A stretch of DNA of 64,000 nucleotides, taken from Veillonellaceae bacterium. Lineage in GTDB: Bacteria; Bacillota_C; Negativicutes; UBA1444. Location: positions 124,001 to 188,000 of the forward strand of contig JAAZNU010000002.1 in the NCBI GenBank assembly GCA_012798135.1, given 5' to 3'. How positions within the stretch are numbered: position 1 is the first letter of the stretch; the number at the start of each line of letters is the position of its first letter. Position numbers and translations under genes: made by a program. The notes beneath the pieces were generated by a model, which saw nothing but the letters and a program-made list of their open reading frames with translations, did not search any database and had not been told where the DNA came from. Below, piece by piece: positions 39,868-47,805 of the stretch.

Positions 39868-40889
39868 GCAATTTGAAACCGTTACTGGGGATTACGATGG
39901 GCGATGCTACCGGCTGCGGTCCGGAAATCATTGTGAAATCGTTGGGCGAAGCATCGTTTTACGACATAAGTCGGCCATTCGTCATCGGTGACGCAAAAAT
40001 CATGAAACGGGCCGCGAATATTGTGGGCGCCGCAGTACAGATCCGAACCGTCGGGAATGTGAGTGAAGCGGGTAATACTTTTGGCGTGATTGACGTATTG
40101 GATCTGGACAACCTGCCGACGGATCTGCCGTTCGCCAAAGTCGACGCACGCGCAGGAAAAGCGGCGTATGAGTATGTGGCCCGCGGCGTCGACCTAGCCA
40201 TGCGAAATGAAATTGACGCAATCGTCACCGCACCGCTGAACAAGGAGGCAATGAATCTCGGCGGCTTCCATTATGCCGGTCACACGGAAATCCTCGGGGC
40301 GTTGTCCGGCACGAAGGACTACGCGATGATGTTGGTCGGCGGGCCGCTGCGGGTTATTCACGTCAGCACCCATGTTTCGCTGCGGGAAGCCTGCAACCGG
40401 ACGAAACAGGCGAGAGTGCTGAAGGTCATCGAATTGGCCGATGAATCCTGCAAACTATTGGGCTTATCGGAACCGCGCGTGGCGGTGGCCGGTTTGAATC
40501 CGCACGCTGGCGAAGGCGGGCTGTTTGGGACGGAAGAAATTGAAGAAATTATCCCGGCTATTGAGGCGGCCAAAGGCAAAGGCATCAACGTGTCCGGCCC
40601 GATCGCCCCGGATACGGTGTTTTATCGGGCGGCCCTGAAAGACCATTTTGATATTGTGGTCTGCATGTATCACGATCAAGGCCATATCCCAATGAAAGTG
40701 CTCAGCTTCGAAACCGGCGTAAACGTCACTGTGGGGTTGCCGTTTATCCGGACCTCGGTCGATCACGGAACGGCCTTTGGCAAGGCCGGCAAAGGAACCG
40801 CCGATCACCGCAGCTTAAACGAGTCCATTTTGTTGGGCGCCAAAATGGCGGAAACCCGTCGCAAAAAAATGATGGAACAAGGGGTGTGA
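39864..40889 (+). CDS. pdxA2: PdxA2-like four-carbon acid 4-phosphate dehydrogenase
   Basis: A 341-residue homologue of 4-hydroxythreonine-4-phosphate dehydrogenase. Landmarks: TMGDATGCGPEIIVKSL, the metal-binding HYAGHTEILG, HVSTHVSLREAC, AVAGLNPHAGEGGLFG, and CMYHDQGHIPMK. PdxA proper makes vitamin B6 precursor; PdxA2 enzymes encoded with DUF1537 kinases oxidise and decarboxylate the 4-phospho-threonate or -erythronate to dihydroxyacetone phosphate. The operon setting, with the kinase gene overlapping by ATGA, favours the PdxA2 role. The protein is slightly longer than E. coli PdxA. The reaction would use NAD+ in the cytoplasm. Confidence 0.88.
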   Translation: MSNLKPLLGITMGDATGCGPEIIVKSLGEASFYDISRPFVIGDAKIMKRAANIVGAAVQIRTVGNVSEAGNTFGVIDVLDLDNLPTDLPFAKVDARAGKAAYEYVARGVDLAMRNEIDAIVTAPLNKEAMNLGGFHYAGHTEILGALSGTKDYAMMLVGGPLRVIHVSTHVSLREACNRTKQARVLKVIELADESCKLLGLSEPRVAVAGLNPHAGEGGLFGTEEIEEIIPAIEAAKGKGINVSGPIAPDTVFYRAALKDHFDIVVCMYHDQGHIPMKVLSFETGVNVTVGLPFIRTSVDHGTAFGKAGKGTADHRSLNESILLGAKMAETRRKKMMEQGV

Positions 40890-40892
40890 ACA

Positions 40893-42167
40893 ATGTCCCA
40901 GCGGATTGTATCTTTGCCGTACGGAAAAGAAGAGGTTGCGGTTGCCATTCCGGAAAACCAATTGATTGGGGTATATTCCCCCCAGGACATTGCGCCGGTC
41001 GCCGACATCAAGACCGAAGTCCGGCGGGCGTTGGCCAATCCGATTGCTTCCCCGTCCCTGCGGGAATTGGTCAAAGGGAAGCGGAACGTGGTGCTCGTTG
41101 CTGATGACAACACGCGCCTGACTCCTACCGATCAACTGATTCCCATTCTCCTGGATGAGTGCAACGCGGCCGGCGTAGCCGACGAGCAGATCACGGTGAT
41201 CATCGCTTTGGGTACGCACCGGTTTATGACGGATGAAGAAATCCTCGCCAAGTTTGGCGAAGAAACCGTACGGCGGGTTCAGATCAAAAACCATCCTTAT
41301 AAGGATATGGCGGCGTTGGTGGACCTCGGCGCCACCGACAACGGTGGTCGTATTTTCATTAACAAGGATGTTGTCGAAGCCGATTTCAAAATCGGCATTG
41401 GCAGCATCGTGCCCCACCATATTCCCGGCTATGCCGGCGGGGCCAAGATCGTTCAGCCCGGCGTTTCCGGCGAGGATACCACCGCCTATACCCACCTGCT
41501 GTCGGTGCGGGCGCCGCGTTCCTATCTCGGGGTGTTGGAGAATCCGGTCCGGGCCGATCTGGACCTGATGGCCCGCAAAGTGGGACTGAATACGATCCTG
41601 AACACGGTGCTAAACCGCCACGGTGAAGTAGTCGAGGCCTTTTTCGGCGATGTGGAGCAGGCCTTCCGGGTCGGCGTGAAACGGGCAGCCCAGGTTTATG
41701 AAGTGGCGATTCCCGAGGAGGCGGATATCGTTTTATCCAGTTCGCATCCCTGTGACATTGAGTTCTGGCAGGCGCACAAGACGCTCTATCCGTCGGATCT
41801 GGCCGTCAAGGCCGGCGGAATCATCATTATAGTAACTCCCTGTTATGAAGGGGTGGCGAAAACTCACTGCGATATTCTGGATGTAACGTCGCATTCGTCG
41901 GAACATATTCGCAACATGGTTTCGGCCGGGCAACTCCATGATGAAGTGGCCGCTGCCTTGGCGATCGCCTGGGCCCAGGTCAAGGAACGCGAAACGGTGT
42001 TTATCGTCTCCGACGGCATTTGCGCCGAAGAAGCGACCAAACTTGGTTTCCGGCATTTCGCTTCGGCTCAGGCGGCGATGGATGCCGCCATCGCCGAAAC
42101 GGGGCCGGCGGCCAGGATTACAGTTCTGACCCATGCGCCGGACATGTTGCCGGTAATCCGGAAATAA
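40893..42167 (+). CDS. LarA-family nickel-pincer racemase/epimerase, paralogue 2
   Basis: A 424-residue LarA-family protein, clearly distinct from paralogue 1. Key residues: H109 in LGTHRFMT, H175 in IVPHHIPGYAGGAK, K185 for the pincer cofactor and H201 in TTAYTH, with the same 66-10-16 spacing as Lactobacillus LarA (108-174-184-200). The PGVSGEDTTA segment is strongly conserved in the family. It sits between the PdxA2-like gene (3 bp gap) and a TRAP transporter, which points to epimerisation of the imported sugar acid at C2 to the isomer used by the kinase. The natural substrate is not decided by sequence. Confidence 0.88.
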   Translation: MSQRIVSLPYGKEEVAVAIPENQLIGVYSPQDIAPVADIKTEVRRALANPIASPSLRELVKGKRNVVLVADDNTRLTPTDQLIPILLDECNAAGVADEQITVIIALGTHRFMTDEEILAKFGEETVRRVQIKNHPYKDMAALVDLGATDNGGRIFINKDVVEADFKIGIGSIVPHHIPGYAGGAKIVQPGVSGEDTTAYTHLLSVRAPRSYLGVLENPVRADLDLMARKVGLNTILNTVLNRHGEVVEAFFGDVEQAFRVGVKRAAQVYEVAIPEEADIVLSSSHPCDIEFWQAHKTLYPSDLAVKAGGIIIIVTPCYEGVAKTHCDILDVTSHSSEHIRNMVSAGQLHDEVAAALAIAWAQVKERETVFIVSDGICAEEATKLGFRHFASAQAAMDAAIAETGPAARITVLTHAPDMLPVIRK

Positions 42168-42260
42168 ACAAGGAAGGAAGTGAAAACGAAATTATTCGTA
42201 AGAAGCCAAGGGCCAGTGAGGGGAAAGCAGATACACAACAGTGAGGAGGGTAATTTGAGA

Positions 42261-43271
42261 ATGAAAAAATGGTTGGTAGTGGCATTGTGCGTCGCTTTGG
42301 TTGTGGCAGTGGCCGGCTGTGGCGGCGGGGACAAAAAAGCGGCGGCGCCGAAGACGGATGCCCCCAAGGCGAAAGTGTTGCGTGTTGGCCACACGCTTAC
42401 TGACGATTCCCACTATGGGGTAGGCCTGAAAAAGTTTGCCGAACTGGTGAAGGAAAAATCCAAAGGCTCCCTTGACGTACAGGTGTTTGGCAATTCCAAG
42501 CTTGGGAATGAACGGGATCTGATCGAAGGCGTTTCCCTGGGTACCGTGGAAATGGCGCTGTCGTCGACAGGACCGCTGCCCAGTTTTTCGAAGAAATTCA
42601 TGGTGTTCGACCTGCCGTTCATTGTGCAGGACCGGGCCAAGTTCTACCCGATCCTGGACGGGAAAGTCGGCCAGGACATGCTGGATTCGCTGGGCTCCAA
42701 AGGCATCAAGGGATTGGTGTTCTTTGAAAATGGCTTCCGTCACATGACCAACTCGAAACGACCCATTAACAAACCGGAAGACATGGCCGGTTTGAAGATG
42801 CGGCTGATGGAAAACCCGGTTCACATGGAAACCTTTAAGGTGCTGGGCGCCAACCCGTCGCCGATGCCGTTTGGCGAGCTGTTCACCGCTCTGCAGCAAA
42901 AAACGATGGATGGGCAGGAAAATCCGCTGTTGATCATCAAAACCAGCAAGTTTTATGAAGTTCAAAAATATCTGGCCTTGACCGGGCACTTCTATTCTCC
43001 CGCCGTATTGATGATCAGCGATAAATTGTTCAAGAGCCTGACGCCGGAACAGCAAACCGCGCTGCTGGACGCCGCCAAGGAAGCCCGTACCTTTGAACGC
43101 AATTTCATTATCGAAAGCGAAAAGAAACTGGTCGACGAACTGAAGGCGGCCAAAATGGAAGTGACGACACCGGACAAGGCGTTGTTCCAGAAAGCCACCG
43201 AATCTGTCTATAAGAAATTTGAGGCCGAAATCGGCAAGGATCTAATCGATCAAGTCCGGGGCGTAAAATAG
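42261..43271 (+). CDS. dctP: TRAP transporter substrate-binding lipoprotein DctP
   Basis: A 336-residue extracytoplasmic solute receptor. A short signal (KKWLVVALCVALVVAVAGC) ends in a lipobox cysteine at residue 20 followed by GGG and a charged linker, so it is a membrane-tethered lipoprotein. The DctP fold is visible: VLRVGHTLTDDSHYG, FGNSKLGNERDLIEGVSLGT, the ligand-arginine region around GLKMRLMENPVHMETFKVLGA, and PMPFGELFTALQQKTMDGQENP. I start at ATG 42261 (GGAGGG ten bases upstream); a start at 42180 would precede the signal with a charged extension. The receptor captures a carboxylate; in this operon a sugar acid is expected. Confidence 0.92.
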   Translation: MKKWLVVALCVALVVAVAGCGGGDKKAAAPKTDAPKAKVLRVGHTLTDDSHYGVGLKKFAELVKEKSKGSLDVQVFGNSKLGNERDLIEGVSLGTVEMALSSTGPLPSFSKKFMVFDLPFIVQDRAKFYPILDGKVGQDMLDSLGSKGIKGLVFFENGFRHMTNSKRPINKPEDMAGLKMRLMENPVHMETFKVLGANPSPMPFGELFTALQQKTMDGQENPLLIIKTSKFYEVQKYLALTGHFYSPAVLMISDKLFKSLTPEQQTALLDAAKEARTFERNFIIESEKKLVDELKAAKMEVTTPDKALFQKATESVYKKFEAEIGKDLIDQVRGVK

Positions 43272-43285
43272 CAATATTGGCTGGG

Positions 43286-43323
43286 GGACAGGCAGCACCG
43301 CCTGCCGGCGGCATTGCCTGTCC
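43286..43323 (+). promoter_or_regulatory. Hairpin between dctP and dctQ
   Basis: GGACAGGCA and TGCCTGTCC form a perfect 9-bp outer stem, with an inner CCGCC/GGCGG stem. There is no T run. Such structures often protect the 3' end of the receptor mRNA, allowing more DctP than DctQM. Confidence 0.55.
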
Positions 43324-43350
43324 ACTGCTTTCAGGTTGGGAGGGATAGTC

Positions 43351-43836
43351 TTGCCGCGTTGGCTGGATAATATTGAAGAGTATCTTTTGCTGGTATTGTT
43401 TCCACTGATGGTTATCGTTGTGTTTGTGGCGACCTGTGTTCGCTATCTGACGGTCATGTCATTGTCCTGGGCGGAAGAAGTCGCTCGTTATTCGATGGTG
43501 TGGATTGCCTATATTGGAGCCAGTCTCGGAATCAAAAGAAATGCCCATCTGGGCGTGGAAGCCGTATTGTTACTGCTGCCCAAGGGTTCACGCAAGTTTT
43601 TTGATTATCTTCGTTATCTTATTATTATTTTGTTCAATCTTTTGATCGCCTATTATACTTTTCAGATCATCCAGTCCCAGGTTTCCACCGAACAGGTCAG
43701 TCCCTCCCTCCGAATTCCCATGTGGTTTGCCTATGGCGCCATTCCGGTCGGTTCGCTTCTGATGGCCTGGCGCTGTTGCCAAATGATGGCCAAAGTCGCT
43801 CAGCCGGATCCGGTCGTGGCGAAGAAGGAGGGGTGA
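43351..43836 (+). CDS. dctQ: TRAP transporter small membrane subunit DctQ
   Basis: A 161-residue four-helix membrane protein from TTG 43351, with GGGAGG seven bases upstream (an in-frame TTG at 43336 lies before that site). Typical DctQ marks: ATCVRYLTVMSLSWAEEVARYSMVWIAYIGASLGIKRNAHLGVE, in sequence with the W-x-x-E-x-x-R and H-x-x-V motifs. It joins DctM in the membrane to form the Na+-driven carrier served by DctP. It is followed 4 bp later by dctM. Confidence 0.88.
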   Translation: MPRWLDNIEEYLLLVLFPLMVIVVFVATCVRYLTVMSLSWAEEVARYSMVWIAYIGASLGIKRNAHLGVEAVLLLLPKGSRKFFDYLRYLIIILFNLLIAYYTFQIIQSQVSTEQVSPSLRIPMWFAYGAIPVGSLLMAWRCCQMMAKVAQPDPVVAKKEG

Positions 43837-43840
43837 CACG

Positions 43841-45124
43841 ATGGGAATGGAAGCGATATTGTTCGGAATTTTTGTCATCTTGCTGATCGTTAACGTGCCA
43901 ATCGGCGTTGCCCTCGGTCTTTCGGGAATCGCGGCGCTGCTGTTCGGCGATATGCCGACGCCGCCGCTCGTGGTGGCGCAACGTATGTTCACGGCCGTCG
44001 ATTCCTTTCCCTTCATGGCCATTCCCTTTTTCATGATTGCCGGCGGCTTCATGGAAACCGGCGGCATGTCGCGGCGCCTGGTTGATTTTGCCAAAGCACT
44101 GGTAGGAACGATCCCCGGGGGCTTGGGTATCATAACGGTTATCGCTTCGGCGTTTTTCGCGGCGCTGTCCGGATCCAACCCGGCGACGGTCGCGGCCATT
44201 GGGTCCATCATGATTCCGGCCATGGTCAAAGCGGGATATCCCCTGGATGTGGCGGCAGCGATGGCAGCCGCGGCGGGAACGCTAGGCGTCATCATTCCGC
44301 CGAGTATTCCCATGGTTACCTACGGCGTTGTCACCAATACCTCCATCGGCGATTTGTTCGTGGCTGGTTTCGTGCCGGGGCTGCTCATTGCGGCCGCCTT
44401 GATTGGCATTGTGTTGTGGCTGGCGAAAAAACATGATTTACGGGGCGGCGAACCGACCTCGCTGAAGAAAGTTCTGACTACCGGCAAAGATGCACTGCTG
44501 GCCCTGTTTATGCCAATTATTATCCTGGGCGGAATCTATGGCGGTATCTTTACCCCGACAGAAGCGGCTGCCGTGGCGACGGTATATGCGTTTATCGTCG
44601 GGATGTTCGTGTTTCGGGAAATCGGTCTGGCCGATTTGCGGGGGATCATTATGAAGGCGGCGGTGAGTTCGGCGGTGGTCATGTTTGTCATTGCCACGTC
44701 CTCGTCGTTTTCCTGGCTGCTGACATCGTTACAGGTCCCGGAAAAAGTGGCGAGCGGCATGCTGGAAATATCGCAGAATCCGACGGTGATCCTGCTACTG
44801 TTGAACTGCATTCTGCTGTTTCTGGGGACTTTTCTTGAAACACAGGCAATTATTTTGCTGGTAACGCCGATCATTTTCCCGCTGGCGATGAATCTTGGAG
44901 TGGATCCGCTGGTTTTGGGCATCGTGATGGTTGTCAACACTTCAGTGGGTATGATTACGCCGCCCATGGCAGTTAACCTGTTTGTGGCCTGTACGTTATC
45001 GGGATTGTCAATCGAGAAAATTTCCAAACGTATTTTACCGTTTTTATTTGCCGAGATTGTCATCCTGCTTCTCATCACCAATGTTCCTTTACTGTCCCTG
45101 GCTTTGGTGAAGTTGCTCAAATAG
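43841..45124 (+). CDS. dctM: TRAP transporter large permease subunit DctM
   Basis: A 427-residue ion-transporter superfamily protein with about 12 helices. Landmarks: VNVPIGVALGLSG, AIPFFMIAGGFMETGGMSRRL, SGSNPATVAAIGSIMIPAM, GTLGVIIPPSIPMVTYG and the repeat-like FTPTEAAAVATVYAF and VNTSVGMITPPMAVNLFV. It drives Na+-coupled uptake of the solute brought by DctP. AAGGAGG precedes ATG 43841. The gene after it starts 19 bp downstream. Confidence 0.95.
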   Translation: MGMEAILFGIFVILLIVNVPIGVALGLSGIAALLFGDMPTPPLVVAQRMFTAVDSFPFMAIPFFMIAGGFMETGGMSRRLVDFAKALVGTIPGGLGIITVIASAFFAALSGSNPATVAAIGSIMIPAMVKAGYPLDVAAAMAAAAGTLGVIIPPSIPMVTYGVVTNTSIGDLFVAGFVPGLLIAAALIGIVLWLAKKHDLRGGEPTSLKKVLTTGKDALLALFMPIIILGGIYGGIFTPTEAAAVATVYAFIVGMFVFREIGLADLRGIIMKAAVSSAVVMFVIATSSSFSWLLTSLQVPEKVASGMLEISQNPTVILLLLNCILLFLGTFLETQAIILLVTPIIFPLAMNLGVDPLVLGIVMVVNTSVGMITPPMAVNLFVACTLSGLSIEKISKRILPFLFAEIVILLLITNVPLLSLALVKLLK

Positions 45125-45143
45125 CCCGCTTGGGGGCGAGGTC

Positions 45144-46271
45144 ATGCAAAAAAAATTGCATCATGTTCATGCCTTGGTTTTCACATTTTTGCTGGTAAGT
45201 GGTTTTTTACTTCATTTTCCGACGCTCCGGGGACCGTTGGCAGCCTACCGTCTGCTGATTGTCCAGGTTCACGGGTGGGTCGGCGAATTATTCTGCCTGT
45301 GTCTGGCTTTTTATGCCGCTTTTCTTTTGCTCCGACGCCAGCGTGGCTGGCCGCGTGAAAGATATCGTCGATTTGTAGGTTTCGCATTCCTGCTCATGTG
45401 CGTCGAGGCAGTCAGCGGTTTGGTCGTGCTGCGCAAAGCGGTCTGGGGACCGCTGGCGATTGCCTACGCCCTGCAACTGCACCGCTGGTTGGCTTATTTT
45501 GCTTTGCCGGCGGTGCTTTGGCATATCTGGGCGGTTTGGCCGGCGGCAGCACCGGGCAGCCAGTCCCAAACCCGCCGCCGTTTTTTTGCCTGGCTAGCCT
45601 CTGGGCTAACCGGACTTTGGGCGGCATTGTTGCTGGGAGAATTGATTTCCCGGAATCGGCCGCAAAATATTCGTGGCAACGCCAACTGCGATGCTTTTTT
45701 GCCGGCGCCGGAACCGTCTCCCGAATCCAGGCTGCCCATCGGTGGCGGGATGAAGGGAAAATTCGGCGAATATAGCGTGGTGAATTTTCTGCCGTTCTTG
45801 CACCAGGATACTTGGCGGTTTACGATGGATGGACTGGTCAACCGTTCGCTGAGTTTTCGCTGGGAGGACTTCGTCCGGCTGCCCCGCAAGGTTCAGGTCA
45901 GCGACTTCCACTGCGTGGAAGGGTGGTCCGTCTTCAATATTACCTACGAGGGGTTGCTGGTCGCGGATTTGCTGGCCCTGACCGGAATCCGTCCGGAAGC
46001 GCGGTATGTAAAGTTTTATTCCGCGGATGGCAGCTATGCGGACGCTCTGACGCTAGAACAGGCCCAGTTGCCGGATGTGATGATCGTCCTGCTCATGGAC
46101 GGCAAGCCGATTCCTCGGGTTCTGGGCGGTCCGGCCCGCCTGATCGTGCCGCGGATGTATGCCTATAAAGCGGTCAAATGGGTGACCCGGATCGAGCTGA
46201 TCGATCAACCGTATTTGGGGTATTGGGAATATCATGGATTTGAGTCCGATGCCTGGGTCGGCATATATTAA
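45144..46271 (+). CDS. Membrane-anchored molybdopterin oxidoreductase (fused cytochrome-b-like domain)
   Basis: A 375-residue two-part protein. Residues about 1-175 form four to five membrane helices with several histidines placed as in cytochrome b561-type heme proteins (HHVHA near residue 6, VHGWVGELF near 42, LQLHRWLAYF near 115, LWHIWAV near 125). Residues about 200-375 are a sulfite-oxidase-type molybdopterin domain, with the Moco-ligand cysteine in VSDFHCVEGWSV and the PARLIVPRMYAYKAVKWV segment. This resembles MsrQ and MsrP joined into one chain. It may oxidise or reduce a small molecule outside the membrane and pass electrons to quinone. It lies in the sugar-acid operon, between dctM and panB; its role there is unclear. 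Confidence 0.75.
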   Translation: MQKKLHHVHALVFTFLLVSGFLLHFPTLRGPLAAYRLLIVQVHGWVGELFCLCLAFYAAFLLLRRQRGWPRERYRRFVGFAFLLMCVEAVSGLVVLRKAVWGPLAIAYALQLHRWLAYFALPAVLWHIWAVWPAAAPGSQSQTRRRFFAWLASGLTGLWAALLLGELISRNRPQNIRGNANCDAFLPAPEPSPESRLPIGGGMKGKFGEYSVVNFLPFLHQDTWRFTMDGLVNRSLSFRWEDFVRLPRKVQVSDFHCVEGWSVFNITYEGLLVADLLALTGIRPEARYVKFYSADGSYADALTLEQAQLPDVMIVLLMDGKPIPRVLGGPARLIVPRMYAYKAVKWVTRIELIDQPYLGYWEYHGFESDAWVGIY

Positions 46272-46289
46272 AAGAAGAGAGGTGCAACG

Positions 46290-47138
46290 ATGACGCGTGC
46301 GAAGGTTACCATTCCGTATCTGTTTGAGAAGAAAGCCAAAAAAGAACCGATCTCCATGCTGACTTGCTATGATTACCCGATGGCCCTGCTGGAAGAGAAG
46401 GCGGAAATCGACATCGTTCTGTGCGGCGATTCGCTGGGGATGACCGTGTATGGTTACAACGGCACCCTGCCGGTGACCATGGACATGATGGTCGTCCATG
46501 CCGCCGCTGTGACCCGGGGAGCGCCGACGGCATTTGTGATCGGCGATATGCCATTCCTGTCCTATCAGGTGTCCAAAGAGGAAGCCGTACGCAATGCCGG
46601 GCGCTTTATGCAGGAAGCTGGAACCGACGCTGTCAAGCTAGAGGGCGGCGCTATCATGGCGGATACGGTGCGGGCCATTGTCAACGCCGGCATCCCCGTG
46701 ATGGGCCATATCGGCCTGACTCCGCAATCCATCTCTTCCCTGGGTGGCTTCAAGGCGCAAGGCCGCAATGCGGAGTCGGCGTTTCGGCTGATTGAGGATG
46801 CGGCGGCCCTGGAGGCGGCCGGCGCCTTTTCGATCCTGCTGGAAGCGATTCCGCCGGAGATTTCCCGTATTATTACGGAGAAAGCCAGGATTCCGATCAT
46901 TTCGATTGGCGCCGGACTTCCCTGTGACGGGCAACTGCTCATCGTTCACGACATGCTGGGGTTCTTTGACCGATTCACACCCAAATTCGTCAAAAAATAC
47001 GCCGATATGAACGGTGCCATCTTCCAGGCCATGCAGCAATACAAGGAAGAAGTTCGGCAACAGACGTTCCCGGGCAAGGAACATACCTATGGAATGCCGG
47101 CCGAGGAAATGGAAAAGCTGCGGAATATGCTGAAGTAG
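46290..47138 (+). CDS. panB: 3-methyl-2-oxobutanoate hydroxymethyltransferase
   Basis: A 282-residue TIM-barrel enzyme with the PanB pattern: ISMLTCYDYPMALLEEKAEIDIVLCGDSLGMTVYG region (metal-site D in CGDSLG), MVVHAAAVTRGA, FVIGDMPFLSYQ, AVKLEGG, VMGHIGLTPQSISSLGGFKAQGR and SILLEAIPPEI. It adds a hydroxymethyl group from methylene-tetrahydrofolate to 2-oxoisovalerate, making ketopantoate for pantothenate and CoA. It lies last in the sugar-acid operon, 18 bp after the molybdopterin gene; panC and panD are not here. The reverse direction is chemically possible, so a degradative role is a remote alternative. AGAGGTGC precedes ATG 46290. Confidence 0.93.
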   Translation: MTRAKVTIPYLFEKKAKKEPISMLTCYDYPMALLEEKAEIDIVLCGDSLGMTVYGYNGTLPVTMDMMVVHAAAVTRGAPTAFVIGDMPFLSYQVSKEEAVRNAGRFMQEAGTDAVKLEGGAIMADTVRAIVNAGIPVMGHIGLTPQSISSLGGFKAQGRNAESAFRLIEDAAALEAAGAFSILLEAIPPEISRIITEKARIPIISIGAGLPCDGQLLIVHDMLGFFDRFTPKFVKKYADMNGAIFQAMQQYKEEVRQQTFPGKEHTYGMPAEEMEKLRNMLK

Positions 47139-47157
47139 ACAGAGAAAGTTCTGGATG

Positions 47158-47204
47158 AAAACGGGGCTGAGAAAACTTTCCGCAAGTTTTCCCAGCCCCG
47201 AATC
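47158..47204. terminator. Terminator between convergent panB and the STAS gene
   Basis: CGGGGCTG-AAAACTT pairs with AAGTTTT-CAGCCCCG around a short loop. The T run is on the minus-strand side (CCCCGTTTT), and the plus-strand side is AT-rich, so it may stop both transcripts. Confidence 0.7.
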
Positions 47205-47248
47205 TATTGTTTAAAGGTGTAGTTAGCGGCAATACTCTGCCGATCCGG

Positions 47249-47554
47249 TTAAGACCGAATTTCAAACACTTTGGTCAATCGCGTCAGTTCAAACAGATCC
47301 TTGACCAAGCCCTTCATTCCTTTGATAATAACGCTGCCGCCATTTTGCAGGGCCCGTTTCTGGATCGCTACAAGGGTTCCCAGACCGGAACTGTCGATAT
47401 AGTCGACATTACCCAAATCAACGATAAAAGTTTTATGACCGCTGTCGATATAACCGATCAGACTTTCCCTGATCTGCGCCGCTTCTTCCACGTAAATACT
47501 GCCGGAAAGCATTACCAGAACATCTTTGTCGTTGACAGTGATCTCCTGAATCAT
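47249..47554 (-). CDS. STAS-domain anti-sigma factor antagonist
   Basis: A 101-residue SpoIIAA/RsbV-type protein from ATG 47554 (AAAGGGGG seven bases upstream; an in-frame ATG at 47575 precedes that site). The phosphorylatable serine lies in VDYIDSSGLGTLVAIQK, and FIVDLGNVDYIDSSG is the family hallmark. It would control a switch between a kinase/anti-sigma factor and a PP2C phosphatase; neither an anti-sigma gene nor a sigma factor is adjacent. The PP2C-type phosphatase in the hydrogenase operon is the only candidate phosphatase in the window. It is divergent from the PAS/PucR gene. Confidence 0.88.
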   Translation of the reverse strand: MIQEITVNDKDVLVMLSGSIYVEEAAQIRESLIGYIDSGHKTFIVDLGNVDYIDSSGLGTLVAIQKRALQNGGSVIIKGMKGLVKDLFELTRLTKVFEIRS

Positions 47555-47805
47555 GGAACAGCCCCCTTTATCCATAATGATGATAGCGTTCGGGATATAG
47601 CTGATATATTATTCGTTTTCCTGTTGGAAGAGGCAGTTTTTATTCTATTTTTACATTCGGCATTCTGATGGGATTTCCTGCAAACGGGAGCCCGAGAATC
47701 AAGAAAGTAAATTGAAATTTATTGGTGGCGCAACGAATAACGATATAAAATATAGACATTGGAAGACAGTCAGTGAATCTGGATTTTTGGATTGGCAGGT
47801 GTCCC

